From a virus: a DNA stretch of 64,000 bases. The translations under genes were made by a program, and so were the position numbers. The stretch covers positions 1-64,000 of the IMG/VR virus record IMGVR_UViG_3300045999_010308; one strand, written 5' to 3'. The stretch's first letter is position 1. Every line of letters begins with the position of its first letter. This document shows positions 8,203-16,574 of this stretch, in pieces. Below the pieces are notes generated by a model, which saw only the letters and a list, made by a program, of their open reading frames with translations, made no database searches and was not told the origin of the DNA.

Positions 8203-8712
8203 CTAGGTAATTTTTTGCTTTGTCTTTACTAAAACTTCCCACAGGTCGTTAGTGTAGGCTAGTTCTCTAGCCAGTTTTCTTTGTCTTTCTCTGTAATCTT
8301 CTTCCCATGATTTCTGAAATTCATCCCACGCTTTCTCGTCCCATCGTTTTTCGTATATATCATATTCGTATTGACTGTAGTCAAAGTCGTTCATTTTTTG
8401 CCACATTTCTTGTATTGTTTTTCTGAAATAGTTTTGCCTAATTTTCTTTAATTCCTCCCATACGTCATTAAAATTTGGAATAATTAATTGACTGGTTTTT
8501 ATCCAATTTTTCCAGTTTGCTTGCGTGTACTTTTTTATCGGATTAACCTCGACAATTTCCTGTATAACATTTTTTAGCAGTTCAATGCTTTTAATGTCTA
8601 GACATTCTTGAATTTCAAAACCACAGTAGTTACAAAAAACTACATAACTTAATGTGGTTCCCATTTTTACTCCAAGAGATAACGAGGTTTTATGAAGCTT
8701 GGATTTGTCCAT
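8203..8712 (-). CDS. Hypothetical protein, first gene of the small-gene cluster
   Basis: 169 aa. The N-terminal half is mixed (VKMGTTLSYVVFCNYCGFEIQECLDIKSIELLKNVIQEIVEVNP). The C-terminal half is a highly charged W- and E-rich helix (EMWQKMNDFDYSQYEYDIYEKRWDEKAWDEFQKSWEEDYRERQRKLAREL). A strong AAAGGAGGTACATC ribosome site precedes the ATG. No family recognised; it heads the leftward run to nrdB. Confidence 0.5.
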   Translation of the reverse strand: MDKSKLHKTSLSLGVKMGTTLSYVVFCNYCGFEIQECLDIKSIELLKNVIQEIVEVNPIKKYTQANWKNWIKTSQLIIPNFNDVWEELKKIRQNYFRKTIQEMWQKMNDFDYSQYEYDIYEKRWDEKAWDEFQKSWEEDYRERQRKLARELAYTNDLWEVLVKTKQKIT

Positions 8713-8749
8713 GATGTACCTCCTTTAGATAACTATTTGGCTTTATAAG

Positions 8750-8845
8750 TTAACTTTTTTCTAAGAAAAGCCAAGAAACCCATAGAACTACTATCGCAAT
8801 ATTTAACATGAAAAATGTTAAATCTATCAGTAATTGTTTTGACAT
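8750..8845 (-). CDS. Possible 31-aa single-pass membrane peptide
   Basis: A short frame from ATG (8843-8845) to TAA (8750-8752): MSKQLLIDLTFFMLNIAIVVLWVSWLFLEKS, one clear transmembrane helix with a charged C-terminus. The ribosome site is weak. Such peptides occur in phage lysis or antenna/photosystem-related contexts, but nothing here decides a role. Confidence 0.3.
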   Translation of the reverse strand: MSKQLLIDLTFFMLNIAIVVLWVSWLFLEKS

Positions 8846-8898
8846 AATTTTATCTTGTTTCTACAAATTTACCATAACTCAACTATACGCCTTCTTAC

Positions 8899-8927
8899 TT
8901 GAATTGTCAAGATAATTTTGATACACT
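8899..8927 (+). promoter_or_regulatory. Sigma-70-type promoter for the plus-strand gene at 8956
   Basis: TTGAAT at 8899-8904, a 17-bp spacer, and TACACT at 8922-8927. The transcript would start near 8934, giving a leader of about 22 nt before the ATG at 8956. Confidence 0.45.
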
Positions 8928-8955
8928 AAGATTAGAAAAATTTATATTAATACAA

Positions 8956-9390
8956 ATGTTTGACACTGCTATTGGAGTTGCGGGAAAGTTTCTAGAAAAT
9001 CCCACAATTAAGGCTAATGCCTCTCTATCCTTTTCTGTGGCTACAGGCTCTACCATGACTACCGATGCCGTTGGTAATCCAATTATGCGAGCATCTTCTA
9101 CAGAGTCTTTAGTAATTGCCTGTTGGTTGCAACAGGCAAAACCGCCTGTAGCAGAAGTACAAGAAGGTAGTTATCTCGATTGTGAATATTTTGAGGGAAG
9201 ATTGGTAAAGCCTAAAGATTACCCGTTCCCAATTCAGGCTACAGGGGAATTACAAGTAACAATTAATAACAGAATCGGTCTTGTCAGACAGTTAAATGTG
9301 TTTGAGTCTCCGACAAGCCAGCAGTTAGGGATTGCCGCAAAACTAGGACGGAGGATTAAACTTTATGTAAGATTTGATCAAGGTAGTTAA
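8956..9390 (+). CDS. Hypothetical protein, beta-rich, plus strand
   Basis: 144 aa if it starts at ATG 8956 (MFDTAIGVAGKFLENP...). An upstream TTG at 8899 overlaps the predicted promoter and is rejected as the start. The product is beta-rich with short Asn/Ser/Thr stretches (ANASLSFSVATGSTMTTDAVGNPIMRASSTESLVIACWLQQAKPP). Such a composition suits a phage structural protein or small head-tail component. It is convergent with the RusA/53-aa genes: its TAA overlaps the TAA of the 53-aa gene. Confidence 0.5.
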   Translation: MFDTAIGVAGKFLENPTIKANASLSFSVATGSTMTTDAVGNPIMRASSTESLVIACWLQQAKPPVAEVQEGSYLDCEYFEGRLVKPKDYPFPIQATGELQVTINNRIGLVRQLNVFESPTSQQLGIAAKLGRRIKLYVRFDQGS

Positions 9391-9548
9391 CTTTCAGAAC
9401 CTTTTAAATAACCGAGGTATCCTGAAACAACTGCTACGATAACATTGCCGTAGGTGTCAGTAGTTTCAGGAGTAAAGAAAGAATGAATCAAGCAGGCGAA
9501 AACAATTAAAACACAGACAATAGACGGGTCTAATTTAAGATGTGGCAT
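9387..9548 (-). CDS. Small two-helix membrane protein (53 aa), holin-like size
   Basis: ATG at 9546-9548, TAA at 9387-9389. The product MPHLKLDPSIVCVLIVFACLIHSFFTPETTDTYGNVIVAVVSGYLGYLKGSES has two hydrophobic segments joined by a short polar loop. The start overlaps the 3' end of the rusA-like gene by 14 bp. The topology fits a small holin or a head-module membrane protein; the lysis cassette proper lies at 18-19.4 kb, so the role is uncertain. Confidence 0.45.
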   Translation of the reverse strand: MPHLKLDPSIVCVLIVFACLIHSFFTPETTDTYGNVIVAVVSGYLGYLKGSES

Positions 9549-9945
9549 TGCTGTTATCATCTTCTATAAAAATTTTCTTTAGAATTGGTTTATCACTAAT
9601 TGTTAACTTTAATTCGTCTTGTTTCCATTTTGTAAACATTGAATCGTATCCATAGATATATTTTAAATTGTCGTCGACAATAACTCCTGTCTTTTTCAGT
9701 GCGTCATTAACATATTTTGCGCTGCCACAAACATTATCGGGGTCACGTCCAAAGTTTTTAATTCGCCATTCGTAAAGCATCCATACTTTGTCAGGAAAAC
9801 GTGGAATTTTTTGTTCTATAATAAGTTTTTGTATATTAAAGTCCCATTCTTTTTTAGTAGTTGCGCTTTTAAATTTATTTGCACGAGCTAATCTTATTTG
9901 ATCATTAAGAGTCGGCGGAAGTGGACAGATAAAAATCGCTTTCAT
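9535..9945 (-). CDS. rusA: RusA-family Holliday junction resolvase
   Basis: 136 aa, normal for RusA (about 120). It opens with a beta-strand (KAIFICPLPPTLNDQIRLARANKFKSATTKKEW). The diagnostic acidic core is GRDPDNVCGSAKYVNDALKKTGVIVDDN, carrying the conserved D-PDN, K and DD residues. RusA is an endonuclease that resolves four-way junctions; phages use it to debranch DNA in recombination or packaging. Its start overlaps the connector-gene stop by 4 bp, so it is co-expressed with head genes. Confidence 0.88.
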   Translation of the reverse strand: MKAIFICPLPPTLNDQIRLARANKFKSATTKKEWDFNIQKLIIEQKIPRFPDKVWMLYEWRIKNFGRDPDNVCGSAKYVNDALKKTGVIVDDNLKYIYGYDSMFTKWKQDELKLTISDKPILKKIFIEDDNSNATS

Positions 9946-10640
9946 AATCTTGTTGGGCGATACTTTTTAAATACCATTAGCAAATCATCAGGAATTGTAC
10001 CAAGTTGACCAGTTCCATAATTGATTTTTACCTCTTCAAAAGGTAACTCAACTGACGAAACACCCTTAAAAGAACCCGTATTACATACCCAATCTAAAAT
10101 ACGACCAAAAGCCGCTTTTATTTCCCTTGTTTGTCGGGTATCTTGGGTAAAATCAATGCCACTGGAATACTCTACATCAGCCTCAGAAAACTCAGGATAT
10201 GGTTCCCGACTGTAGCCATGATAGCCGCCATATCCCCACGATCTACCAATTGCTGTAGATAAGTGAATTTGACCATCTATATCGATTATGTAGTCGTTAG
10301 AACCTAAAACTTGCCAACTATCAGGAGCGATAGCCCGATTAAATCCATCGGTAATATTGCCTAGTCTAGCTTTAATTATCGGAGCAGGATTGCTGATAAG
10401 TGGAGTATTTATACTGACATAAGTTAATCTAAAATTTTGGAATTTTAGATTAACTCTTAGTCTTTCCCGGTGACGGGTAATTTCTAAAGGTCGATCTGCT
10501 CCTCTATCGCCTTCAATGATTGATTGAACAAAGTAAATCGCACCAGTGACGGCATCTTCTGATAAAGATACCGATGGTGCGAAAATAGAGAGGTCATCAA
10601 TGGTAAACATCATTAGGAAATTTTGCTCAACAAAGGACAA
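9942..10640 (-). CDS. Probable head-tail connector (adaptor) protein
   Basis: 232 aa. It lies directly after the capsid gene and a small Zn-ribbon gene, where head-completion adaptors are encoded in HK97-type phages. Residues include MFTIDDLSIFAPSVSLSEDAVTGAIYFVQSIIEGDRGADRPLEI, which resembles the 'Tl-dl--f-p-is-da---ai--A---ie---g' opening of connector type 1 adaptors, followed by beta-rich sequence with a Gly/Tyr-rich loop (SWGYGGYHGYSREPYP). The assignment is from position and pattern. Confidence 0.55.
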   Translation of the reverse strand: MSFVEQNFLMMFTIDDLSIFAPSVSLSEDAVTGAIYFVQSIIEGDRGADRPLEITRHRERLRVNLKFQNFRLTYVSINTPLISNPAPIIKARLGNITDGFNRAIAPDSWQVLGSNDYIIDIDGQIHLSTAIGRSWGYGGYHGYSREPYPEFSEADVEYSSGIDFTQDTRQTREIKAAFGRILDWVCNTGSFKGVSSVELPFEEVKINYGTGQLGTIPDDLLMVFKKYRPTRL

Positions 10641-10837
10641 CTTGTGTCATGAACCGGGCAAAATGGACGATGATCGAGATCAGTTCTGAGTTGACCCTTA
10701 CACCGGTTGCAGACTGGATAACCCAATGCCTTCAGATTGTTATAAGTGACCTCATTGGTTCCATTTGTCAGGAGAAGGTTTTTAGTTCCACTTGTTGCGA
10801 TAGATGGAGTTTCTTCGGGGGTTTCTTTGCTTGCCAT
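10613..10837 (-). CDS. Small zinc-ribbon protein in the head operon
   Basis: 74 aa. A flexible Thr/Ser-rich N-terminus is followed by NNLKALGYPVCNRCKGQLRTDLDHRPFCPVHDTSCPLL, with CxxC and CPxH/C ligands consistent with one zinc site. It overlaps the connector gene by 28 bp. Phage head modules often carry such small capsid-associated proteins, but the function is unknown. Confidence 0.5.
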   Translation of the reverse strand: MASKETPEETPSIATSGTKNLLLTNGTNEVTYNNLKALGYPVCNRCKGQLRTDLDHRPFCPVHDTSCPLLSKIS

Positions 10838-10857
10838 AATTGTTAGAAAGATAAGGT

Positions 10858-12732
10858 TTATACAGCTACATCTAGGGTGCGTAATTCGGCTACTCGTAAT
10901 TGTTGAGAAGCTTCCCCAGTACCTACGGGATCAACGTCAAGAGTTTTGTAGCCGAGCCACGCTAACCAAGTTGCGCGAATCCGACGATCAAATTGAGTGA
11001 CATTATCAAAAGTGATTTGAAACGGCATCCCTACACCAACACCTAACGCACCGGCTCCAATTAAATAACCAGTACGGGTAGTTTTAGCACCTAAAGAACC
11101 ACCCAATGTTTCACTTTGAACACCGGGTTGACCGGCCGCTCCGACACCGACACTATTGCCAGTTTCAAAAATATGGAATTTTTCTACCAACCCTAAATAC
11201 GAGCTAACCCTTCCAGTATCCCCGGGGGGAATATAAGACGGATTGAGAATATTTAGTAAAGCGTCAAGATCACGGGTCGTATTTGCTTGCCAATCGTCAT
11301 CATAACTCTCTTTTAATTGCAGAATTTGAGTCGAATTTAGGAATAGCAAATACGTCTGGTCAGGGTACATCTGGAACCTGTTATCGTGGGCGTATTGATA
11401 TAATCGCCGCAAGAATCCTTTGGTAAAAGTTCCATCATCTCCTGTTGCTGATAATCCAGTGGGGGAAGTAACGAGACTGCCTTTTTTGTTATACAAATGT
11501 AGTGACGTGCTATCAAGCATCGTTTTGATCATGGTATTATCAAAACTTGCATAGTCGTAATACAGCGTATTCTGCATCCAATCAATCATTCCCATCGCAC
11601 TAAAATATTCAGTGAAAGTTGGGATAGAAACAGGTCGGATTGCAGTAGAAGCACCTACTTTACCGCGCCCATACTCAAAGATTTCTGCCGATACGCTAGA
11701 CGCACTATTATTATCTGATTCAGAAGTCAGATCAGCATACTCACCCTTTCCTGATAGTTGATAATCGCTTACCGACGGGGAACTTGTTAGGTAATTTAAT
11801 CGAGGAATTCGGATAACAGTTCCATTACGAGCCGTAAAGTCTAAGGCATAATTAGGAATCTGCCAAAAGGCAAACCCAGGGATTTGAGTTTGACGGAGAA
11901 TTGCTGACAAAGTGTCAAGAAAAAACGGGGGAAGATCAGCCGCAGTCGTTGGGGCATTTTTTGAAACTTGACCGCCCATTACAGGAGCCGAACGAGTCCC
12001 TCTGAACCAGCCTTGTTTGCGACCCCAATCATCTAAAGAGTTGACAATCTGTTGCCGGTTATTTTTAACATGGCGATCTAATCGTACTTTATCGTACAGG
12101 TTTACTGTCTGATTACCGCCCATTACAGGAGCCGAATAGATTACACCAGAATTTTTCTGAATGTCTTCAATCAAATCAAAGGTTTCGTCAAGCGCACCAG
12201 TGATTTTATCGGCATCATGGGCGACGGTTTTATTGAAGTTAGGCAACTGCATTTTTTCTGGTGTTTGGCTACCGTAAAGCTTTCCTAAGTCAGCAAAATT
12301 ATTAATCGTTTTTTCCGATTCAGTGACTTTAGTTTCTAGTTGAGCGATTTTTTCATTAGATTTTTGGATAGCTTCCGTGGCAGAATTGAGAGAAGCTTCT
12401 AGGGTAGCTTTTGTAGTTTCAAACTGTTGCTTTTGGAATTCTAGTGCCGATTGTTTTTCCAATTCCATCGCTTGCTTTACTGAAGCTACGGTTTCTGCTA
12501 CGGTGTTTTTGACAATCTCTTGAATCGCTTTGGGGTCAAAGACTGGGACGGGAGTGGGATCAGGGTCAGAATTTTTGACTGGTACACCACCCTCAGAAGA
12601 CTTTAAATCACCTCGAAAAGTGGCTTTTTGAGTCAGGGCGTAGATTTCTTCTTGAGAAGGAGCATCACTTCCTTCTACTGAATCTTTAATAACTACGGGA
12701 GTAACCCGTTTGATTTCTTTTAGGGTATTCAT
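10858..12732 (-). CDS. Probable major capsid protein with N-terminal scaffold/delta domain
   Basis: 624 aa. Residues about 50-160 form a long coiled coil (KNTVAETVASVKQAMELEKQSALEFQ...EKIAQLETKVTESEKTINNF) typical of a delta/scaffolding domain. The C-terminal 400 residues are a beta/alpha domain with a ...DFTARNGTVIRIPRLNYLTSS... strand like an E-loop or spine region. It sits between a protease-like gene and connector genes, the usual HK97-type order. The scaffold domain is presumably removed by the upstream protease during maturation. Identification rests on context and architecture. Confidence 0.7.
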   Translation of the reverse strand: MNTLKEIKRVTPVVIKDSVEGSDAPSQEEIYALTQKATFRGDLKSSEGGVPVKNSDPDPTPVPVFDPKAIQEIVKNTVAETVASVKQAMELEKQSALEFQKQQFETTKATLEASLNSATEAIQKSNEKIAQLETKVTESEKTINNFADLGKLYGSQTPEKMQLPNFNKTVAHDADKITGALDETFDLIEDIQKNSGVIYSAPVMGGNQTVNLYDKVRLDRHVKNNRQQIVNSLDDWGRKQGWFRGTRSAPVMGGQVSKNAPTTAADLPPFFLDTLSAILRQTQIPGFAFWQIPNYALDFTARNGTVIRIPRLNYLTSSPSVSDYQLSGKGEYADLTSESDNNSASSVSAEIFEYGRGKVGASTAIRPVSIPTFTEYFSAMGMIDWMQNTLYYDYASFDNTMIKTMLDSTSLHLYNKKGSLVTSPTGLSATGDDGTFTKGFLRRLYQYAHDNRFQMYPDQTYLLFLNSTQILQLKESYDDDWQANTTRDLDALLNILNPSYIPPGDTGRVSSYLGLVEKFHIFETGNSVGVGAAGQPGVQSETLGGSLGAKTTRTGYLIGAGALGVGVGMPFQITFDNVTQFDRRIRATWLAWLGYKTLDVDPVGTGEASQQLRVAELRTLDVAV

Positions 12733-12787
12733 TACTGATTACTGATCACTAACTATTAGATATAATTGTACTACAGAACTTTCTGTT

Positions 12788-13507
12788 TTAGCTAAAAACA
12801 AAAGTATTAAGACGGGAATCTATTAATCTTGCCTGACGACAATTGCCACTGGTAACAAAACTGCATTCGATAGAATCCATTTTTCCGGAGCGGCGATAGT
12901 AAGGGGTTAGTATTTCTTCATCTACTAATCCCGCCATATACGGGGGGTAGTGGGGACACTTAGGATCACTGTAAGGAATATCGCAGATAGGACAAATCGA
13001 CTCGCCATAAAAGATTCCCCCCATTGAAACATCGGCTTTTCTGCCATAGGAAATTTCAGAAATAATCGGGTGAGTCGCTTCTACAAAACCGAAAACCAAG
13101 ACCTGATGATAGCCATCTTTTTGGATTATTCGGTAATCTTCGTTTGGATTAGGAGATTTTTCGAGGATTCGTGCTATCCCTTCCTTGCTTACACGAGGCA
13201 AGGAATAAATAAAAGAATCATAGATCATCCCAAAAGTTTTGGACTGATCTTCCCATTCATGATCGATCATTAAAGCGCATCCAGGATAACTAGCTACCAT
13301 GGTTTCTAAAACATTTTTATCCCATACCTGGCCAGAACTGTGAATTAAGTTATTTGAGGCAATTAAAGCAAATCGCATCAGTTCCGATGATTCCCACGGA
13401 TCGAGTCCGTAGGGCTTAAATTGATTGATTAACGACATCTCCTCGTCGGTAGGATGACGGGTCTGTAGCAATATCTCTAATTCAGCGCGGGTTAGTTTTA
13501 GTTCCAT
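12788..13507 (-). CDS. Probable prohead maturation protease
   Basis: 239 aa, directly upstream of the capsid gene. Motifs include CALMIDHEWEDQSKTFGMIYDS (a His in a 'l--dH------GkV' type strand of prohead serine proteases) and RKADVSMGGIFYG (Ser after a beta-strand, like the 'vS-G' catalytic serine segment). There is a small cysteine cluster, CPICDIPYSDPKCPHYPP, probably a zinc-binding insertion. It would cleave the scaffold domain of the capsid precursor. Assignment is moderate because the catalytic residues were placed by eye. Confidence 0.6.
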   Translation of the reverse strand: MELKLTRAELEILLQTRHPTDEEMSLINQFKPYGLDPWESSELMRFALIASNNLIHSSGQVWDKNVLETMVASYPGCALMIDHEWEDQSKTFGMIYDSFIYSLPRVSKEGIARILEKSPNPNEDYRIIQKDGYHQVLVFGFVEATHPIISEISYGRKADVSMGGIFYGESICPICDIPYSDPKCPHYPPYMAGLVDEEILTPYYRRSGKMDSIECSFVTSGNCRQARLIDSRLNTFVFS

Positions 13508-13548
13508 GTCAATAAAAAATACTTATATAAATAATTCTATCCAAAGAC

Positions 13549-13577
13549 TTGACGTTTGTGGTTGGTTGATCTATATT
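13549..13577 (+). promoter_or_regulatory. Strong plus-strand promoter facing a short intergenic transcript
   Basis: TTGACG (13549-13554), a 17-bp spacer, and TATATT (13572-13577): a near-consensus sigma-70 promoter on the strand opposite to the surrounding head genes. Confidence 0.6.
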
Positions 13578-13583
13578 AATAGT

Positions 13584-13696
13584 GTCGTCTCCAGCCCAAC
13601 CCTATAAATACAAAATTTCAATACAAAATATTTGTCTCCATAGAAAGTGTATAGCTGAGGAAACAACGCAGGATTGATACCCTGCGTTTTTTATTT
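13584..13696 (+). ncRNA. Putative plus-strand small RNA of about 110 nt in the head module
   Basis: The interval is framed by a promoter (13549-13577) and a factor-independent terminator (13665-13696), both on the plus strand. There is no ATG frame with a ribosome site; a GTG frame exists but is unsupported. The transcript would lie between the protease and head morphogenesis genes, antisense to any leftward read-through RNA. It could be a regulatory antisense or trans-acting RNA. No known RNA family is recognised. Confidence 0.5.
13665..13696 (+). terminator. Rho-independent terminator
   Basis: Stem arms AACGCAGG (13665-13672) and CCTGCGTT (13681-13688) around an 8-nt loop, followed by a T-rich run. 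The T run follows on the plus strand, so it ends the putative small RNA. Confidence 0.75.
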
Positions 13697-14335
13697 CGTC
13701 CAGCCAAAGTTTAACGAGAGCATATTCTCGGTAGGTCGTGTCCTAGAGTTAGAAAAAACAAAATAACAACCGCAATTGGCCCGACAAGTACATCTTTCAG
13801 TCGGTCGGGGAAGTGTTCCAATAGGCTGCCAGCCGGCACTTTCATAAAAAAGACACTCTTGGCAAGATTCTCTTTTGGTAATTATTCTCTTTTCCCACTT
13901 GTTGACTAGAGCGTGTCCTCTCCTATTCCCCTCTTCAAAAGCTTCTCTAGACTTGGCAACGTACTGTTTAGAGCGGTTGATTATTTGAGCCTCTGATTGA
14001 GTACCAAGAATAATATCACGGGAAAACTTTCTTAATCGTGCGTATTGTGTTCTAAGCATCTGACCAATTCTGCCATAGTCAGAAGCGTTCATATCAGGCT
14101 TGCCAACTCGATAAAGCTGAATAGTTAGGTTTTTAATCTCGAAAGACATTTTCTCTTCCCACTCACTAACAGTTATTTTTTTTTCTAAAAGGTCACGGGT
14201 AAGTTTATCTGTTTTTTGAGTACGGGCATTAATAGTTTGTTGAGAGATTTGTCTAACTTTTTCAGTAGAGACAAATCTCCCCGTTCGATTGTCTCGATAG
14301 CGTCGAGTTGCGGGGTTGAAAGAAAAATCACTCAT
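13691..14335 (-). CDS. Head morphogenesis / minor capsid protein (Mu gpF-like C-terminus)
   Basis: 214 aa. It opens with FNPATRRYRDNRTGRFVS, a short basic strand. The C-terminus has TKRESCQECLFYESAGWQPIGTLPRPTERCTCRANCGCYF, matching the cysteine-rich 'C--C-------G--P------P------C---C-C' end of Mu gpF / SPP1 gp7-type minor head proteins. Located between portal-side genes and the protease, as expected. Such proteins join portal to capsid during prohead assembly. It overlaps the preceding 56-aa gene by 8 bp. Confidence 0.65.
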   Translation of the reverse strand: MSDFSFNPATRRYRDNRTGRFVSTEKVRQISQQTINARTQKTDKLTRDLLEKKITVSEWEEKMSFEIKNLTIQLYRVGKPDMNASDYGRIGQMLRTQYARLRKFSRDIILGTQSEAQIINRSKQYVAKSREAFEEGNRRGHALVNKWEKRIITKRESCQECLFYESAGWQPIGTLPRPTERCTCRANCGCYFVFSNSRTRPTENMLSLNFGWTK

Positions 14336-14498
14336 AACTTATTTCAGGTTCTAATAGGTTTTTAAATTCATCATCCGGAGGTTTCTTTTTCCAGTCATCG
14401 ATAGCTTTTTGAATGTCATTGGCTGTTACTTCCGCTCTCTCTAGTAACTGACCAATTGGCTGTAAGTTTTTATCTTCTGGGTTAAATTTATCTGCCAT
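14328..14498 (-). CDS. Small head-operon protein (56 aa)
   Basis: ATG at 14496-14498, TGA at 14328-14330; overlaps the next gene start by 8 bp. The product opens MADKFNPEDKNLQPIG and continues EVTANDIQKAIDDWKKKPPDDEFKNLLEPE. The first residues match those of the neighbouring 66-aa protein (MTDKFNPKDKK), so the two share an N-terminal tag. The 'T--DI--AI--W' segment recurs in small portal-adjacent phage proteins. Function unknown. Confidence 0.55.
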   Translation of the reverse strand: MADKFNPEDKNLQPIGQLLERAEVTANDIQKAIDDWKKKPPDDEFKNLLEPEISYE

Positions 14499-14502
14499 GA
14501 CC

Positions 14503-14703
14503 TTATTCTACTTTCGATGGTTTTATCGGGCTTTTCAATGCTTTAACAAATTTAGAGCGTCCAATGTTTTTATGAATCGGGTCTTGTAAAGCAGAAATTA
14601 ATATTTCTGGCGGCAGTGGTTTTCGCATTTCCCATTCTTCTTTACTCATCTTTTTAGTAAGTTTACTTGACTTTTTATCTTTTGGGTTAAATTTATCTGT
14701 CAT
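14503..14703 (-). CDS. Small basic head-operon protein (66 aa)
   Basis: MTDKFNPKDKKSSKLTKKMSKEEWEMRKPLPPEILISALQDPIHKN... is lysine-rich and begins like the next gene. It starts one base after the stop of the preceding gene. No family recognised. Confidence 0.45.
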   Translation of the reverse strand: MTDKFNPKDKKSSKLTKKMSKEEWEMRKPLPPEILISALQDPIHKNIGRSKFVKALKSPIKPSKVE

Positions 14704-14704
14704 A

Positions 14705-14929
14705 TTATTTATCTCCTAATCCGTCATAAACTAATTCTTGGATTTTTTCTGATTTATTGAGTTTAGCTTTTAGGTTACGGTTTTCAATTTCTAACATTTT
14801 TATCTTTAATTTTAATGTTTCATAATCAAACATCAGGTTATCGTATGAGTCGGTTAATTCGGCGTATTCAGCTCTCAAGTCTTCGATACTCAAATCTTCG
14901 ATAATAGCGTCAAAGTTATTGTTATTCAT
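14705..14929 (-). CDS. Small coiled-coil protein (74 aa)
   Basis: IEDLRAEYAELTDSYDNLMFDYETLKLKIKMLEIENRNLKAKLNKSEKIQEL is a continuous heptad-type coiled coil over about 50 residues. It could be a small scaffolding or internal head protein, or an oligomeric regulator. Context is the portal-protease interval. Confidence 0.5.
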   Translation of the reverse strand: MNNNNFDAIIEDLSIEDLRAEYAELTDSYDNLMFDYETLKLKIKMLEIENRNLKAKLNKSEKIQELVYDGLGDK

Positions 14930-14983
14930 GAATTTTCTCTTTAAATTAAATAATAACTCTTGACCGTCAAGAGTTATTTCTTG

Positions 14984-15169
14984 TCAGTTCCCTAATCTAC
15001 TGTACGCTTTTCTTTCTGCTTTATTAAGTTCGCTAATCAAAGACTTACCCCGAGTTGTTAAGTCACGCACCTCATCTTCTAAAACCTCACTTTTAGCGTC
15101 TTTAGCATCTAGTTCGGTTAGAATACTATTATTAGAATCGGAAACAACATAAGCTTTTAGATTTGTCAT
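14984..15169 (-). CDS. Hypothetical small protein (61 aa)
   Basis: A helical protein (ELDAKDAKSEVLEDEVRDLTTRGKSLISELNKAERKAYSRLGN) preceded by AAGAGATAATT. No recognised family. Part of the cluster of small head-operon genes. Confidence 0.4.
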   Translation of the reverse strand: MTNLKAYVVSDSNNSILTELDAKDAKSEVLEDEVRDLTTRGKSLISELNKAERKAYSRLGN

Positions 15170-15203
15170 AATTATCTCTTGATTTTACTGTATTTTATCA
15201 AAT

Positions 15204-16574
15204 TTAAAACAGTTTTAACTGTAATGGAGAATTATCTACTGGTTCTTCTATCGGTTCATCTGGAATAGGTTCTATAGGTTGGTCTAGTCTGTTACAAGCT
15301 ATCTGATAATATTCTAATTCTTTCTCGATACAGATATAATTTCTACCTAATTCTTTGCAAGCTAAAGCAGTAGTGCCAGAACCACAAAAAGGGTCTAAGA
15401 CTGTCCCACCCGGAGGTAATCCTAGAGTTAAGAGATATTTCATTAATGCTAGTGGTTTTACCGTAGGATGAGTATTACCTTCACCGCGTTCGGATTTACT
15501 AGCTTTAGCGCAATAGAAAAATCGGGCGGCAGAGCCTGAGTCACCGTATGTTTCAGCGATATGGTCTGTCTTGCTTCCGAAGAGAGGCTTGCTGGTTCGT
15601 ATCTGTCCCTCTTTCATCTTTCCGCTTTTTGTCTCAGGAAACAACCCCACCACCTCCTCGCTGCCGTCGTGGATGAAGTTGGCGGGCCATCTTCCGATGT
15701 TGGGAGAAGCGTCACTGTGGCGAAGAAGTGGTGTTGTGTTGCCTAGCTTGTCGAAATGAGAGCCAAGCCCATTCCCACCGCTTCCGCTAGTCTCCACCCT
15801 GCACCTATCGATATTAATCCCCCCAGTTCCCCACTGTAGGACATTCTCCGCGACCGTGCCAGTGAGAGGTTTACGAGCCACAATGATTGGTTCAAAGGCT
15901 GGTTTTAGAGCAGTTCCCCAGCCTTGCCACTGCTGGGCTTCGGGGGTGGCGGGATTGCATGAATCCATCACGGATGCACTATCGCCGATCTTGCTCCAAC
16001 CGTCATCGTTCAGGTTTGCGTTTTTATGAAGTCCTCCGGTAGCTGGCACTTTGTCCCTCTCCGCTCCGCGTACTTTTCCTGTACCATTACACGCAGGACA
16101 TTCAACTATAGATAATTCTAGCAATCGTTCCCACTCTTTGCGTGTCCCACCATAGGCTTGAGTTTTTTTAATCCACTCTTCCCATGACTCAAGTTTAGTG
16201 TTTTTTCCTGTACCATTACACGCAGGACATTCAACTACTGCAATTTTATCAATCGCCTTGCTCACGTCCAACGACTTCGGGAACCCCGACCCATAGACCC
16301 ACATAATTGTATCTCTGATTTCCCAACCAGCGTCCTCGATCGCTACTGCCAATCGGTGAAAAGTACGAGTCCCACCAAAAGCAAATAGGTGCGCTCCTGG
16401 GTTAGCAACTCGTAAAGCTTCAATCCAAAACTGTACACCGGGTACACCATGATCCCAATTTTTTCCCATGAACGAAAGTCCATAAGGAGGATCAGTAAGG
16501 ATTAAATCAATAGAACCATCAGAAATAGTTTTCAAAACCTCAAAACAATCACCATGAATAATTTGATTAATCAT
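15204..16574 (-). CDS. DNA methyltransferase (N6-adenine/N4-cytosine, beta-class order) with Zn-knuckle insert
   Basis: 456 aa. The catalytic TDPPYGLSFMGKNWDHG lies near residue 30 and the SAM-binding DPFCGSGTTALA near residue 400, the order of beta-type MTases. The centre carries two copies of CPACNGTGK (DnaJ-type CxxCxGxG half-sites), which could form a zinc site, and a long serine/glycine-rich target-recognition region. It would methylate phage DNA to evade restriction or regulate packaging. It overlaps portal by 8 bp (ATGATTAA), so it is expressed with head genes; no cognate restriction endonuclease is seen. Confidence 0.88.
   Translation of the reverse strand: MINQIIHGDCFEVLKTISDGSIDLILTDPPYGLSFMGKNWDHGVPGVQFWIEALRVANPGAHLFAFGGTRTFHRLAVAIEDAGWEIRDTIMWVYGSGFPKSLDVSKAIDKIAVVECPACNGTGKNTKLESWEEWIKKTQAYGGTRKEWERLLELSIVECPACNGTGKVRGAERDKVPATGGLHKNANLNDDGWSKIGDSASVMDSCNPATPEAQQWQGWGTALKPAFEPIIVARKPLTGTVAENVLQWGTGGINIDRCRVETSGSGGNGLGSHFDKLGNTTPLLRHSDASPNIGRWPANFIHDGSEEVVGLFPETKSGKMKEGQIRTSKPLFGSKTDHIAETYGDSGSAARFFYCAKASKSERGEGNTHPTVKPLALMKYLLTLGLPPGGTVLDPFCGSGTTALACKELGRNYICIEKELEYYQIACNRLDQPIEPIPDEPIEEPVDNSPLQLKLF

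Noticed and set aside
10649-11000. Plus-strand frames opposite the connector and capsid genes
   Set aside because: Shadows of the minus-strand head genes.
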